From JACCTU01 sp963798985 (GTDB taxonomy: Bacteria > Actinomycetota > Thermoleophilia > Gaiellales > Gaiellaceae), in NCBI GenBank assembly GCA_963798985.1, contig CAWCVL010000002.1, forward strand, positions 62,001 to 126,000: a stretch of DNA of 64,000 nucleotides, given 5' to 3'. Below, piece after piece: positions 1 to 8,365 of the stretch. The notes below the pieces were generated by a model that made no database searches, had not been told where the DNA came from, and saw only the letters and a list, made by a program, of their open reading frames with translations. A program made the position numbers and the translations under genes. Every line of letters starts with the position of its first letter. Position 1 is the stretch's first letter.

Positions 1-395
1 CCGGCGTCGCGAAGCGCCGGTTGCCTCGTCCCCCGCTTCCGCCGCGCGCAGCGACCACGCGCGCCTGCGCGCGCGCGAGGTCCGCGATCAGCTGCCCACC
101 CTCGTCGAAGACCTGGGTGCCGACCGGAACACCGAGCTCGACGAGCCCGCCGTTCGCGCCGTGCTTGTTCGCGCCGCCGCCGCTGCCGCCGCGACCGCCC
201 TTGATCCACTGGTTTGGCCGGAAGCGCGAGAGGTCGCGGAGGTCGGGGTCAGCCACGAGCACGACGTCGCCACCTTCGCCCCCGTCGCCGCCGTCCGGTC
301 CGCCCTTGGGGACGAACTTCTCGCGCCGGAACGACAGCGCGCCGTTGCCCGCCGCGTCCTGCGACCACGTGAATACGGGCCTTGTCGTGGAACAT
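1..395 (-). CDS. obgE: GTPase ObgE/CgtA, N-terminal part (cut by window edge, frameshifted)
   Basis: Obg-family GTPase acting in ribosome assembly and stringent signalling. Only the N-terminal glycine-rich Obg fold lies in the window; the G domain is beyond the left edge. Reading starts at ATG 395 (MFHDKARIHVVAGRGG). After one extra base near 347-353 it continues as NGALSFRREKFVPKGGPDGG and on to GGRGNRRFATP, the classic Obg signature. The GGCGGGC run where the frame slips points to a sequence error, because Obg is essential. It is the last gene after rplU and rpmA, a very common bacterial order (rplU-rpmA-obgE). The family identification is certain; the frameshift is read directly from the bases. 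Confidence 0.93.
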
Positions 396-422
396 CGTGC
401 GGGCATCATGCCCGCGGCGACG

Positions 423-671
423 CTACTCGACGACGGAAATCGTGCGCTTCTCGCCGCTCGTCCGGAACGAGGCCCGACCGTCGCGCTTGGCGAAGATCGT
501 GTCGTCGCGGCCGATGCCGGTGCCGTCACCGGGGCGGAAGCGCGTACCGCGCTGGCGCACGAGGATCATCCCGGCCTTCACCGTCTGGCCGTCGAAGATC
601 TTCACGCCGAGCATCTTCGGGTTCGAGTCGCGACCGTTCCGCGAGGACCCGAGGCCTTTCTTGTGTGCCAT
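423..671 (-). CDS. rpmA: 50S ribosomal protein L27
   Basis: An 82-residue protein of normal L27 length. The N-terminus MAHKKGLGSSRNGRDSNPK is the conserved tail that reaches the peptidyl-transferase centre, followed by LGVKIFDGQ and GTRFRPGDGTGIGRDDTIFA. There is no Firmicutes-type cleavable N-terminal extension. The ATG directly follows the rplU stop, so translation is probably coupled. obgE begins 27 bases after the stop. Confidence 0.98.
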   Translation of the reverse strand: MAHKKGLGSSRNGRDSNPKMLGVKIFDGQTVKAGMILVRQRGTRFRPGDGTGIGRDDTIFAKRDGRASFRTSGEKRTISVVE

Positions 672-1235
672 CTAGTGCTCCTCCCTTGCAGCGAGCGCCG
701 ACTCGAGCGCGGAGATCGCGCCCTTGCGCGCCGCGTTTGCGCGCTCGAACTCGAGCGCTGCTTCGAGCATCGGACGATTCCAGCCAGGCGCAGACTCGGA
801 GATCCCGGCGACGGTCAGCTCCTCGTAGTCCTTGGGCATCCCGGTGACGCGCTCGCCCTTCGCCGGTGCCGGTGCCGCTGCCTTCGCAGGCGCGGGCTTC
901 GCGGCGGCTGCGGGCTTCGGTGCAGCCGAGCCGCGTGCGCCGATCTTCTCGATCTGGAGCTCGGTCAGCGACGCCCGGAAGCCGGTGTGCCGCTTGTAGC
1001 CGGTCCGCTTCTTGTACTTGCCGATCCGGATCTTCTCGCCCTTCACGTGGCCGACGACGCGGGCGGTGACGGTCACGCTCTTCGGCGAGAGCTCCGTCTT
1101 CTTGTCGTCGCCGAAGAGGAGCACCATCGGATTGAGGGTCTTGCCCTCCTCCGTCTTGAGCCGGTCCACGGTGAGCTTCTCGCCCTCCTGGACGCGGTAC
1201 TGCTTCCCTCCGACTGAGATGATCGCGTAGGCCAT
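672..1235 (-). CDS. rplU: 50S ribosomal protein L21 with long C-terminal extension
   Basis: Residues 1-100 are a normal L21 (MAYAIISVGGKQYRVQEGEK at the start, KYKKRTGYKRHTGFR near the end), which binds 23S rRNA domain I. I start at ATG 1235 because MAYAII is the family N-terminus; an in-frame start 21 bases upstream adds residues the family lacks. The protein then runs on for about 85 residues: an Ala/Pro/Lys-rich linker (about 107-133) and a predicted helical tail containing MPKDYEELTV and ending ALAAREEH. Ordinary L21 is about 103 residues, so the tail is an add-on of unknown function. The stop abuts the rpmA start. Confidence 0.95.
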   Translation of the reverse strand: MAYAIISVGGKQYRVQEGEKLTVDRLKTEEGKTLNPMVLLFGDDKKTELSPKSVTVTARVVGHVKGEKIRIGKYKKRTGYKRHTGFRASLTELQIEKIGARGSAAPKPAAAAKPAPAKAAAPAPAKGERVTGMPKDYEELTVAGISESAPGWNRPMLEAALEFERANAARKGAISALESALAAREEH

Positions 1236-1295
1236 AGCGTGGAAAAACGCGGGCACCGGCCCGCGAGACGGGGGGAAGTGTAGCCGAGCCGCCTC

Positions 1296-3884
1296 CTAGG
1301 CGGCGGTCTCGCTCGCGTCGTCGTCGGCCTGCTCGCTCACAGCTGTCGTCGTGCCGGCCGGCTTCCTGCGCCTACGGCCGCCGCGCGAGCCGCGACGCGT
1401 CTTCTTCTTCGGCTTGGGCTCCGCGCCGTCCTCGGAGGGCTCCGACTCGGCAATCGCCTCGGCCGGCTCCGCGTCGGGCTCGTCGAGCTCGCGGTCCGGG
1501 ATGTGGATCCTCGGGGCGCCCGCGTCGGCTGGGGCGTCGCCGTTTGCGCTGGCCGACGCTGCGGTTCCGGTCTTGCGACGGCGTCGGCCGCCGCGCGTCC
1601 CGCGCCGCGTCTTTTTCTTCGGGGCTGCCGGTGCCTCGGCGCCGTCCGCCACCACCTCCTCGCCCTCGACCTCGGCCTCGACCTCTTCGTCGGCGGTCTC
1701 GGGCTCGGTCGCCGCGGCAACCGTCGGCTCGGGCTCGACCTCCGCAACGGGCTTCTCGGGGGCGGCCTTCGCCCGCGAAGCACGCGTCGGCTTCTCCGCC
1801 TCGCGCTCCGCGGTGATCGGGGCGTCGACGGCGGGCTCGCCGACGATCGCGGCGTACGCGGTCCCGTCGAGCACGCGGTTGACACGCGCGTTCACCGTCT
1901 TGCCGACGAGCTTCGCGGCGTCCGCGACGATGACGGCGAGTCCGTCGAGCTTCGCGACGGCGGCGTGCGGGTCGTAGAGCCCGACCTCGACGAGCTTCAG
2001 CTCGAGCTCTGCCCCCTCTTCGATCGGCCCCTTCGGCGCGAGCTTCTCGAGCGTGCCCTCCTCGAGCACGGCGAAGTGGTCCGAGTGGAGCCCGTCCTTC
2101 AGCTCGAGGAAGAAACGGCGCTTCGTCGAGGCCTCGATCTGGTCGAGACGCGAGGCTCCGGGGCCGATCAGAATGCTGCCCGCCCGTGCGGAGACCTCGA
2201 TGCGGAACGCCTTCGTCCGCGGCTTCGCAGCAGCAAGTGCGCGCAGCTTGCGCTCGAGGTCGACCGCCGCGGTCGCCTCGGACACGACGATCCCGTCGCC
2301 GCCGCAGGTCGGGCACTTCTTCGTCAGGATCTCGCGCGGGCCGTCGGTGACGTTCTGTCTCGTCATCTCGACGAGGCCGAGCGGCGAGATCTCCACGACG
2401 TACGTCTTCGTTCGGTCGCGCTCGAGCTCGTGCTGCAGGGCGTCCTCGACCGTCTTCCGGTTGGACGGGTTCGCCATGTCGATGAAGTCGATGACGATGA
2501 TCCCGCCGATGTCGCGGAGCCGCAGCTGGCGGACGACCTCCTTGACCGCTTCGAGATTGTTCTTCGTGATCGTGTCCTCGAGCCGCGCGCCCGAACTCTT
2601 CGAGCGCGAGCCGACGAAGCGCCCCGTGTTCACGTCGATGACGGTGAACGCCTCGGCGTAGTCGAAGATCAGATACCCGCCGGACGGGAGGTTGACACGG
2701 CGGTCGAGCGTCGACTTGATCTCGGCGTCGACGCCGAACGACTCGAACAGCGGCGTCTTCTCCTTGTAGCGGATGACCTTTTCGACCATGTGCGGCGAGG
2801 TCTTCTTCAGGTAGCCGACGACCCGCTTGTACGCCGTGTCGTCGTCGATCAGCGCGCGCTCGAAGTCGCCCGTGAAGAGATCGCGGGTGACGCGGAGCGG
2901 CAGCTCCGACTCCTGGTAGACGAGCGACGGCGGCTTCGACGCCTTCGCCTGGTCCTGGATCGACTTCCAGAGCTTCTGCAGGAAGACGAGGTCGCGCTCG
3001 ACGTCCTCGGCGGACGCGCCCTCCGCAGCCGTGCGGACGATCACGCCTCCCTCTTTCACCTTGAGCTCCTTGACGATCTCCTTCAGGCGCGCACGCTCGT
3101 CGTCGTCGAGCCGGCGAGAGACGCCGAGCCCTTCGCCGAACGGGACGTAGACGACGAAGCGACCGGGGAGCGAGATCTCGGTCGTGAGCCGCGCGCCCTT
3201 CGACTTCATCGGGTCCTTGACCGCCTGGACGAGCACCTGCTCGCCGCGCTTGATCAGGTCCTGGATCTTGCGGCCGTGGCCCTTGCCCTCGAGCTCGGGC
3301 ACGACGATCTCGTCGACGTAGAGGAAGCCGTTCTTCTCGAGGCCGATCTCGACGAACGCGGCCTCCATGCCCGGCAGGACGTTGTCGACCGTGCCGAGAT
3401 AGATGTTGCCGGCGATCGACCGGCGCTCCGGACGCTCGAGGTAGACCTCGGCGACGCGGTCGTCCTCGAGGATCGCGACGCGCTGCTCGCTGACGTCGGT
3501 CGAGACGAGGAGCTCGCGCTTTGCGGGCGGTAGCGGCGGCCGCTTCTGCGGCGGGCGACGGCGGGGCTGGTTCGCCCGCCGTTCACGGCGTTGTGAGCGA
3601 ACGTCGTCCTTCTTCTTCTCCGTGCGCTCGGGCTGCTTCTTCCGCTCGGTCTTCGCCGGGGCGGCCTCCGTCGCGGAGGTCGCGGCGCTTGCCGACGCGG
3701 TCGTGGACTTCTTGCGGCCCTTGCCGCCGCGTGTGCCGCGGCGCCGCTTCGGGCGGGTGGGATCGGTTGTCGATTCCCCGCCGGGTGCGGCGGGGGTCGT
3801 CGTTACGTCTGTAAGCGGGATTGGAGCGGCTGCCTGAGGTGCCGGCGCCTGCTCCTGCTTTCGGCGGAACCAGGGGAGTGGCAA
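1296..3884 (-). CDS. rng: Ribonuclease E/G family endoribonuclease
   Basis: An 862-residue RNase E/G that cleaves single-stranded AU-rich RNA in mRNA decay and rRNA processing. An S1 domain (from about residue 155, GNIYLGTVDNVLPGMEAAFV) is followed by the catalytic DNase I-like domain. The two metal-binding aspartates are in FTVIDVNTGRF and IIVIDFIDMANP, and the Zn-link cysteines in KKCPTCGGDG. Basic low-complexity tails flank the core: RRRGTRGGKGRKK near the N-terminus and two near-identical KKKTRRG(T/S)RGGRRRRK blocks at the C-terminus, separated by Glu/Ala-rich spacers, presumably for RNA or protein contact. The start is TTG 3884 with AAGGAG nine bases upstream. It sits before rplU-rpmA-obgE, as in many actinobacteria. 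Confidence 0.96.
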   Translation of the reverse strand: MPLPWFRRKQEQAPAPQAAAPIPLTDVTTTPAAPGGESTTDPTRPKRRRGTRGGKGRKKSTTASASAATSATEAAPAKTERKKQPERTEKKKDDVRSQRRERRANQPRRRPPQKRPPLPPAKRELLVSTDVSEQRVAILEDDRVAEVYLERPERRSIAGNIYLGTVDNVLPGMEAAFVEIGLEKNGFLYVDEIVVPELEGKGHGRKIQDLIKRGEQVLVQAVKDPMKSKGARLTTEISLPGRFVVYVPFGEGLGVSRRLDDDERARLKEIVKELKVKEGGVIVRTAAEGASAEDVERDLVFLQKLWKSIQDQAKASKPPSLVYQESELPLRVTRDLFTGDFERALIDDDTAYKRVVGYLKKTSPHMVEKVIRYKEKTPLFESFGVDAEIKSTLDRRVNLPSGGYLIFDYAEAFTVIDVNTGRFVGSRSKSSGARLEDTITKNNLEAVKEVVRQLRLRDIGGIIVIDFIDMANPSNRKTVEDALQHELERDRTKTYVVEISPLGLVEMTRQNVTDGPREILTKKCPTCGGDGIVVSEATAAVDLERKLRALAAAKPRTKAFRIEVSARAGSILIGPGASRLDQIEASTKRRFFLELKDGLHSDHFAVLEEGTLEKLAPKGPIEEGAELELKLVEVGLYDPHAAVAKLDGLAVIVADAAKLVGKTVNARVNRVLDGTAYAAIVGEPAVDAPITAEREAEKPTRASRAKAAPEKPVAEVEPEPTVAAATEPETADEEVEAEVEGEEVVADGAEAPAAPKKKTRRGTRGGRRRRKTGTAASASANGDAPADAGAPRIHIPDRELDEPDAEPAEAIAESEPSEDGAEPKPKKKTRRGSRGGRRRRKPAGTTTAVSEQADDDASETAA

Positions 3885-4031
3885 AAGGTGTCTCCTTGCT
3901 GTGCGCGCGGCCGAACGTCGGACGCCACAGGCGACCGGGGCGCGCGTTGGATTGTCAGAGGCGAAAACTCGTGCATCGCTCCGCCCAGGGTACCAGTGCC
4001 TTCGGCAGGCTCTGCCGTCCGGTCCTGGACC

Positions 4032-4037
4032 TAGCCT
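4032..4037 (+). promoter_or_regulatory. -10 hexamer TAGCCT of a leaderless gene
   Basis: TAGCCT lies 7 bases before GTG 4045, so the transcript would begin at the start codon. This is one of the many -10/start spacings of 6-8 in this window. Confidence 0.45.
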
Positions 4038-4044
4038 TCCGCCG

Positions 4045-4266
4045 GTGAGCTACGGCGAGGAGGCCCCGATGAGCCTGAGCCCAACGGAGGAAGCTTTCGA
4101 GCTGCTCCTCATCGAGGAAGCGGACGCCTGGTTCGAGTATCTGGAAGCGACCAGGGGTCAGACGGAGTTCCGGTACAGGGAGGTCGAGCCCTGGGCATGG
4201 GCCCGGCTGAGCCAGCGCCTACGCGCGATCCGCGCCCGGCGCGCCCGTCTCCGCCCTGCCGCGTAG
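4045..4266 (+). CDS. Small acidic/basic helical protein, unknown function
   Basis: A 73-residue protein with no family I recognise. After VSYGEEAP comes an acidic helical stretch (SPTEEAFELLLIEEADAW), then an aromatic part with FEYLEATRG, and a strongly basic end (RLSQRLRAIRARRARLRP). The GTG is placed by the TAGCCT hexamer 7 bases upstream. An internal ATG at 4069 follows GAGGAGG and is the alternative, giving 65 residues. It overlaps the 3' end of the convergent DUF697-like gene by 48 bases. Codon usage matches the neighbours, so I regard it as a real but unproven gene. Confidence 0.5.
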   Translation: MSYGEEAPMSLSPTEEAFELLLIEEADAWFEYLEATRGQTEFRYREVEPWAWARLSQRLRAIRARRARLRPAA

Positions 4267-5040
4267 CGTCTCGAAATAACGAATCGCCGTCTCGCCGAGC
4301 GCCCGCGTGCCTGCGTAGGCGAACGCGCCCTGCACCGCCCAGCCGGCGATCGGGACGACGCCGAGCGCCTGCCGCGCGATCGCCCGGAACCCGAGCGCCG
4401 ACCCGACGACGCCGAGGATCTCGGGCAGCCGCTCGGCGTCGATCTCCTGCCCGTGCGCCGCGGCGAGGCGCAGCACGAGGCGCAGTTGGTTCAGCGTCAG
4501 CACCGGGAAGTCGACGCCGGGCACGAACACCGCCGCGGCGATCATGGCGTTCTGGCGCGACGCCCGCGCGACGAGTGCCTCCGCGACGCCGCGGCGAAGC
4601 GCCGGCAACCTCGCGGCGAGCGCGACGGCGCTGTTCTCGTCCTTGGCCGCGAGCCTCCGCCCGAGCTCCTCGAGCGGAAACCCCTCGCCCGGTCGCAGCG
4701 GCAGGATGTCGGTCGCGAGAACGTAGGGGATCGGGGCCGTCGGCTCGGGCCCGAGGACGAACAACGGGACGCCCGCGAGATCGGCCGCACGCAGCGCGCG
4801 CTCGTCCTCTTCCGTCGGCTCGCCGGCGAGCACGTACACCAAGGCAGCTGCACCGTCGATCGCGCCGAGCGCTGCCTCGCGCACGGCGCCCGCGTCGCCG
4901 TCCCGCACGAGCTCGCGGCGCAGTGCGTCGACGAGCGAGCGCGCGCCGCCGAGCACGAGCGGCCGCCGATGGGTCGTCGACGAGCGGAGCTCGCGCAGGA
5001 GCTTCATGATCGCGAGCGGGGCCAGCGGGAGCTTGGCCAC
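4219..5040 (-). CDS. DUF697-like membrane-associated protein
   Basis: A 273-residue protein. The first half resembles a degenerate nucleotide-binding fold (AALVYVLAGEPTEED and a VPLFVLGPEP strand) with no Walker motif. The second half (about 150-255) has the alternating helices of the DUF697/YcjF-type domain, with hydrophobic AMIAAAVFVPGVDFPVLT and ALGVVPIAGWAVQGAFAYAG, probably membrane-inserted. In other bacteria DUF697 is often fused to GTPases; the GTPase part is missing here. It starts at GTG 5040, whose first base is the last base of the rodA TAG stop, so it is the final cistron of the cell-shape operon. Function unknown. Confidence 0.6.
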   Translation of the reverse strand: MAKLPLAPLAIMKLLRELRSSTTHRRPLVLGGARSLVDALRRELVRDGDAGAVREAALGAIDGAAALVYVLAGEPTEEDERALRAADLAGVPLFVLGPEPTAPIPYVLATDILPLRPGEGFPLEELGRRLAAKDENSAVALAARLPALRRGVAEALVARASRQNAMIAAAVFVPGVDFPVLTLNQLRLVLRLAAAHGQEIDAERLPEILGVVGSALGFRAIARQALGVVPIAGWAVQGAFAYAGTRALGETAIRYFETLRGRAETGAPGADRA

Positions 5041-6218
5041 TACCGACGTCGCCCGCGTGCGTGGATCGCCTGCAGCACACCGACGGCGAGCAGGTTCGTC
5101 ACGAGGGACGTGCCGCCGACGCTCACGAACGGGAGCGGGATGCCGGTCACGGGCGCGATCCCCATCGTCATGCCCACGTTCACGAAGACCTGGAACAGCA
5201 GCGCGAAGACGATCCCGGCGGCAACGATCGCCGAGTACGGGTCCGAGGCGTAGGTCACGACGCGAAGCCCGCGCCAGACGATGAGCAGGTAGAGCAGAAG
5301 CAGGATCGCCGCACCGACGAACCCGCGCTGCTCCGCGAGCGAGGCGAAAGCGAAGTCGGTCGCGTGCTCGGGGAGGTAGTCGAGGTTCGTCTGCGTCGAG
5401 TTGTCAACGCCGCGTCCGCGGACACCGCCGGCGCCGACCGCCAGGATCGACTGCTGCACGTTGTAGCTCGCTCCCTGTGGGTCGGACTCACGGTCGACGA
5501 AGGCGGTGAGGCGGTCGCGCTGGTACGGCTCGAGCACGTCGACGTCCAGCGAGGGCAGGATCCAGACGACGAGCGCGGCCGCAAAGGCGATCGTCGTGAC
5601 GAGTGCCGTGACGTGCAGCCACCGCGTTCCGGCGACGAGGAGCATCGCGGCGAGCGCGGCGCCGTAGACAAGCGACGTCCCGATGTCCGGTTGCACGAAC
5701 ACGAGCAGGGTCGGGACGGCGGTCAGGCCGATCGCTCCGAGTACCGTCCTGACGTCTCCGATGCGGCGTGCGCGCTCCGCGAGGAAGCCGCCGACGGACA
5801 GGATCAGGAGCAGCTTGCCGACCTCGGAGGGCTGGAAGGTCAGGGAGCCCACTCCGAGCCAGCGCTGCGAGCCTCGTACCGACGTGCCGAGCGGGATCAC
5901 CAGCAGCACGAGCAGGATGCACGCGGCGTAGAGCTGGCGCCAGTAGCGCCGGAACAGGTCGGGGTCGAGGAGCGACACGCCGACCATCGCGATCCCGCCG
6001 GCTCCCGCGTAGATCGCCTGCCGGAAGACGTAGTAGTCGGGGTTGCCCGCGACGTCGTCGCGCGTGATCCCGGCGACCAGATGCAGGCCGTAGCCGACGA
6101 GGGCCGCGACTGCTCCGAAGAGGAGCCAGTCGAAGTTCCGGGCGAACGCCTCCGCCCCGGCCTCGACTCGGCGCGCCCTCGTCCGCCCGCGGCGCTGTCC
6201 TGCGTAGTCGACGGCCAT
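5040..6218 (-). CDS. rodA: Peptidoglycan glycosyltransferase RodA (SEDS family)
   Basis: A 392-residue polytopic SEDS protein with about ten TM segments. It polymerises lipid II in the elongasome with the PBP2 encoded just upstream. Visible motifs are SQRWLGVGSLTFQPSEVGKL, PDIGTSLVYGA and the late GVDNSTQTNLDYLPEHATDF and PLPFVSVGGTSLV, all diagnostic of FtsW/RodA. Its place after mreBCD and mrdA favours RodA over FtsW. I start at ATG 6218, which has GGAG nine bases before it; ATG 6239 is an in-frame alternative without a ribosome site. The 144 bases between mrdA and rodA hold the first copy of the structured RNA on the opposite strand. Confidence 0.95.
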   Translation of the reverse strand: MAVDYAGQRRGRTRARRVEAGAEAFARNFDWLLFGAVAALVGYGLHLVAGITRDDVAGNPDYYVFRQAIYAGAGGIAMVGVSLLDPDLFRRYWRQLYAACILLVLLVIPLGTSVRGSQRWLGVGSLTFQPSEVGKLLLILSVGGFLAERARRIGDVRTVLGAIGLTAVPTLLVFVQPDIGTSLVYGAALAAMLLVAGTRWLHVTALVTTIAFAAALVVWILPSLDVDVLEPYQRDRLTAFVDRESDPQGASYNVQQSILAVGAGGVRGRGVDNSTQTNLDYLPEHATDFAFASLAEQRGFVGAAILLLLYLLIVWRGLRVVTYASDPYSAIVAAGIVFALLFQVFVNVGMTMGIAPVTGIPLPFVSVGGTSLVTNLLAVGVLQAIHARGRRR

Positions 6219-6220
6219 TA

Positions 6221-6382
6221 GTGGCTTCTCCGAGTCCATTGCCGGATGGACGGGGTGCGAGCACCAAGCGATGCAAGGACGCAGGGAGCACTCGTGCTGG
6301 ACAGCACGGGTGCGACCGAGGACGCGGCAGCGCGCCGTGTGCTCGCGCGCCGTGCGCCGGCTGATGGGCTCGGAGGAGCCAC
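6221..6382 (+). ncRNA. Structured RNA of unknown class, copy 1
   Basis: A 162-base imperfect rod. Closing helix 6221-6234/6369-6382 has 14 pairs including one G.U; it continues through CCAT/ATGG and GCCGG/CCGGC. A second helix is 6255-6264/6339-6348, and a terminal hairpin 6288-6298/6303-6313 has loop GGAC. The internal loop between the last two helices is GCGATGCAAGGACGCAGGGA (6268-6287) on one side and GCGACCGAGGACGC (6312-6325) on the other. This core recurs almost exactly at 33718-33779 while the helices differ and covary. All wobble pairs are U.G on + and would be A.C on minus, so + is the RNA strand. It fills the mrdA-rodA gap exactly and is antisense to that mRNA, covering the rodA ribosome site. 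Confidence 0.7.
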
Positions 6383-8365
6383 CTAGTCGGTCTCCGAAGT
6401 GGGGACGACGTTGATCTCGCCCACGTCCCTGTTGAAGTACTTCGCGAAGACGTCGAGCGCCGCGGGCGCCGCGGACGTGCCGCCGTGGCCGCCGTTCTCG
6501 ACGAGCGCGCACACGACGATCTCGGCGTCGTCGGCGGGGCCGTAGCCGCACCACCACGCCTGGTCGAACAACCGTCCGTACTCGCTCGAGTACTTCTCGG
6601 CCGTTCCCGTCTTGCCCGCGATCTCGATCGGGAACGACGAGAAGACGCCGGTAGACGTGCCGTCCGGATCGTGCGTCGCCCGGTAGAGCCCCTCACGAAC
6701 AACGGAGAGCGCCGAGGGCGAGACGTTGATGCGCTCGGGCGCCGGCGGCGTCGGATGCGGGACGATCGAGAGCTGGCCCGGGCCCTGCACATCTCTGAAC
6801 AGGTGCGGGGTGACGAGCCGACCGCCGTTCGCGACCATCGCGTAGAAGCGCGCCATCTGGAGCGGCGTCGCCGTCATGTCCTTCTGGCCGATCGTCAGCT
6901 GGATCGAGTCGCCGGGCTTCCATAGCTTCTCGATCGGGTCGTCGAACGTGTCGCGACGCCACTTCGGCGTCGGCACGAGCCCGGTCGCCTCGGGGCCGAG
7001 CTCGATCCCCGTAACCTTGCCGAAGCCGAACCGGCTCGCCCACTCCTGCAGCGGCGACGTGGGCTTGTCGTAGAACTCGACGCCGAGCCGGTAGAAGTAG
7101 GTGTCGCACGACCAGGCCAACGCGATCGGCATCGTGACCGCCGTGTTCGTGTAGGGGTTCCAGTTCTTGAACGGATAGAGAACGCCGTTCTCTCCGACGT
7201 ACGTGTACGACGGCGTGCACGGGACCGCTTCGTACGGAAGGACGATGTTCTCTTCGAGCGCCGCGATCGCCGTCACGGGCTTGAAGGTCGAGCCCGGCGG
7301 ATACGCGCCCGCGAGCGCACGATTCAGGCCGGGGTAGTTGTTGCGCTTCGCCGAGGCGTTGTTGACGAGCGGGCGGATTCGCCACGGGTTCGGCTTGCCG
7401 ACGAAGATGCGCGGGTCGAACGTCGGGTTCGACGCGAGCGCGAGCACTTCGCCGTTTCGCGCGTCGAGTGCGACGATCGCGCCGCCGTTCGCGTTCCAGC
7501 AGCCGCCGGTGCACTGCGAGTCGCGCGCGATCCGGATCCCGTGCTCGAGCGCGCGCTCCGCTGCGTACTGCAGGCCGACGTCGATGGTCAGCGTGACGTT
7601 GTTGCCCGGCATCGGTGTCTTCAGCGGCGTGAAGTCGCTGCGGGGCTGGCCGAGTGAGTCGACGAGCAGACGTTGGAGCCCCGCCGTGCCACGCAGGTAG
7701 CGATCGAAGGCCGCCTCGACGCCCGCCTGGCCGACCTTGTCGCCGCCGACGAGCTCGGCGTACGCGCGCTTCTTGAGCTGCGACTCGGTCACCTCGCCGA
7801 CGTGACCGAGCACGTGCGCGGCGAGCTTGCCGTACGGGTAGTCGCGGACGTGGCTCTTGACGAGCTCCATCCCGGGGAACTCTCGCGACCGCTCGCTGAG
7901 GTAGAAGAGCTCGGCCCGGTCGATGTTCTCTTTGACCACGACCGGCGTGAGCGGGTCGTGGCGGCGTTGGTCGATGTCGCGCGCGATCCGGATCGCAGGG
8001 ACGTCGAGGACTCTCCCGAGCCGCTTGAGCATCTGGTAGCGGCCCTTCCTCGGCAGGTCGTTCGGCCACAGCTGCACGGCCGTGCCCTCGACGTTCCCGA
8101 CGAGGATGCTGCCGTTGCGGTCGCGGATCACGCCGCGGGGCGCGTCGACGCGGACGGTCCGCAGCCGGTTGTTCTGCGCGGCGCGGAGGTACTGCTCCCC
8201 GGAGAGCACCTGCAGCGCCCAGAGGCGCAGAAAGAGGATGGCGAAGATGCCGAGCGCGACCGCCCCGAGAATCGCCAGGCGCAGCGCGAGCTTCGGCGTC
8301 AGGCGGTAGGGCTCGACGACGCGCGGGTCGGGCGGGAGGAACCGTCCATTGCCTCGATCAGCCAA
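6383..8365 (-). CDS. mrdA: Penicillin-binding protein 2 (class B transpeptidase)
   Basis: A 660-residue class B PBP, the elongasome D,D-transpeptidase that cross-links glycan made by RodA. One N-terminal TM segment (LAILGAVALGIFAILFLRLW) precedes the PBP dimerisation domain and the transpeptidase domain. The active-site motifs are SxxK in YPPGSTFKPV, SxN-type SCD in LAWSCDTYFY and KTG in EIAGKTGTAEK. The start is TTG 8365 with AGGAGG nine bases upstream, overlapping the mreD stop; in-frame codons upstream lie inside mreD. Order mreB-mreC-mreD-mrdA-rodA is the standard rod-shape operon. Confidence 0.97.
   Translation of the reverse strand: MADRGNGRFLPPDPRVVEPYRLTPKLALRLAILGAVALGIFAILFLRLWALQVLSGEQYLRAAQNNRLRTVRVDAPRGVIRDRNGSILVGNVEGTAVQLWPNDLPRKGRYQMLKRLGRVLDVPAIRIARDIDQRRHDPLTPVVVKENIDRAELFYLSERSREFPGMELVKSHVRDYPYGKLAAHVLGHVGEVTESQLKKRAYAELVGGDKVGQAGVEAAFDRYLRGTAGLQRLLVDSLGQPRSDFTPLKTPMPGNNVTLTIDVGLQYAAERALEHGIRIARDSQCTGGCWNANGGAIVALDARNGEVLALASNPTFDPRIFVGKPNPWRIRPLVNNASAKRNNYPGLNRALAGAYPPGSTFKPVTAIAALEENIVLPYEAVPCTPSYTYVGENGVLYPFKNWNPYTNTAVTMPIALAWSCDTYFYRLGVEFYDKPTSPLQEWASRFGFGKVTGIELGPEATGLVPTPKWRRDTFDDPIEKLWKPGDSIQLTIGQKDMTATPLQMARFYAMVANGGRLVTPHLFRDVQGPGQLSIVPHPTPPAPERINVSPSALSVVREGLYRATHDPDGTSTGVFSSFPIEIAGKTGTAEKYSSEYGRLFDQAWWCGYGPADDAEIVVCALVENGGHGGTSAAPAALDVFAKYFNRDVGEINVVPTSETD

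Noticed and set aside
1503..3533. Long + strand open frame opposite the RNase E/G gene
   Set aside because: It is the antisense of a highly conserved gene, with Arg/Leu/Asp-rich shadow composition and no recognisable domain; high GC makes long antisense frames common.
6221..6382. Reading the structured element as a minus strand leader (riboswitch) of rodA that hides its ribosome site
   Set aside because: Attractive because the closing helix contains the rodA GGAG, but all wobble pairs in both copies are U.G only on +, and the conserved loop is purine-rich on +, so the minus reading is disfavoured.
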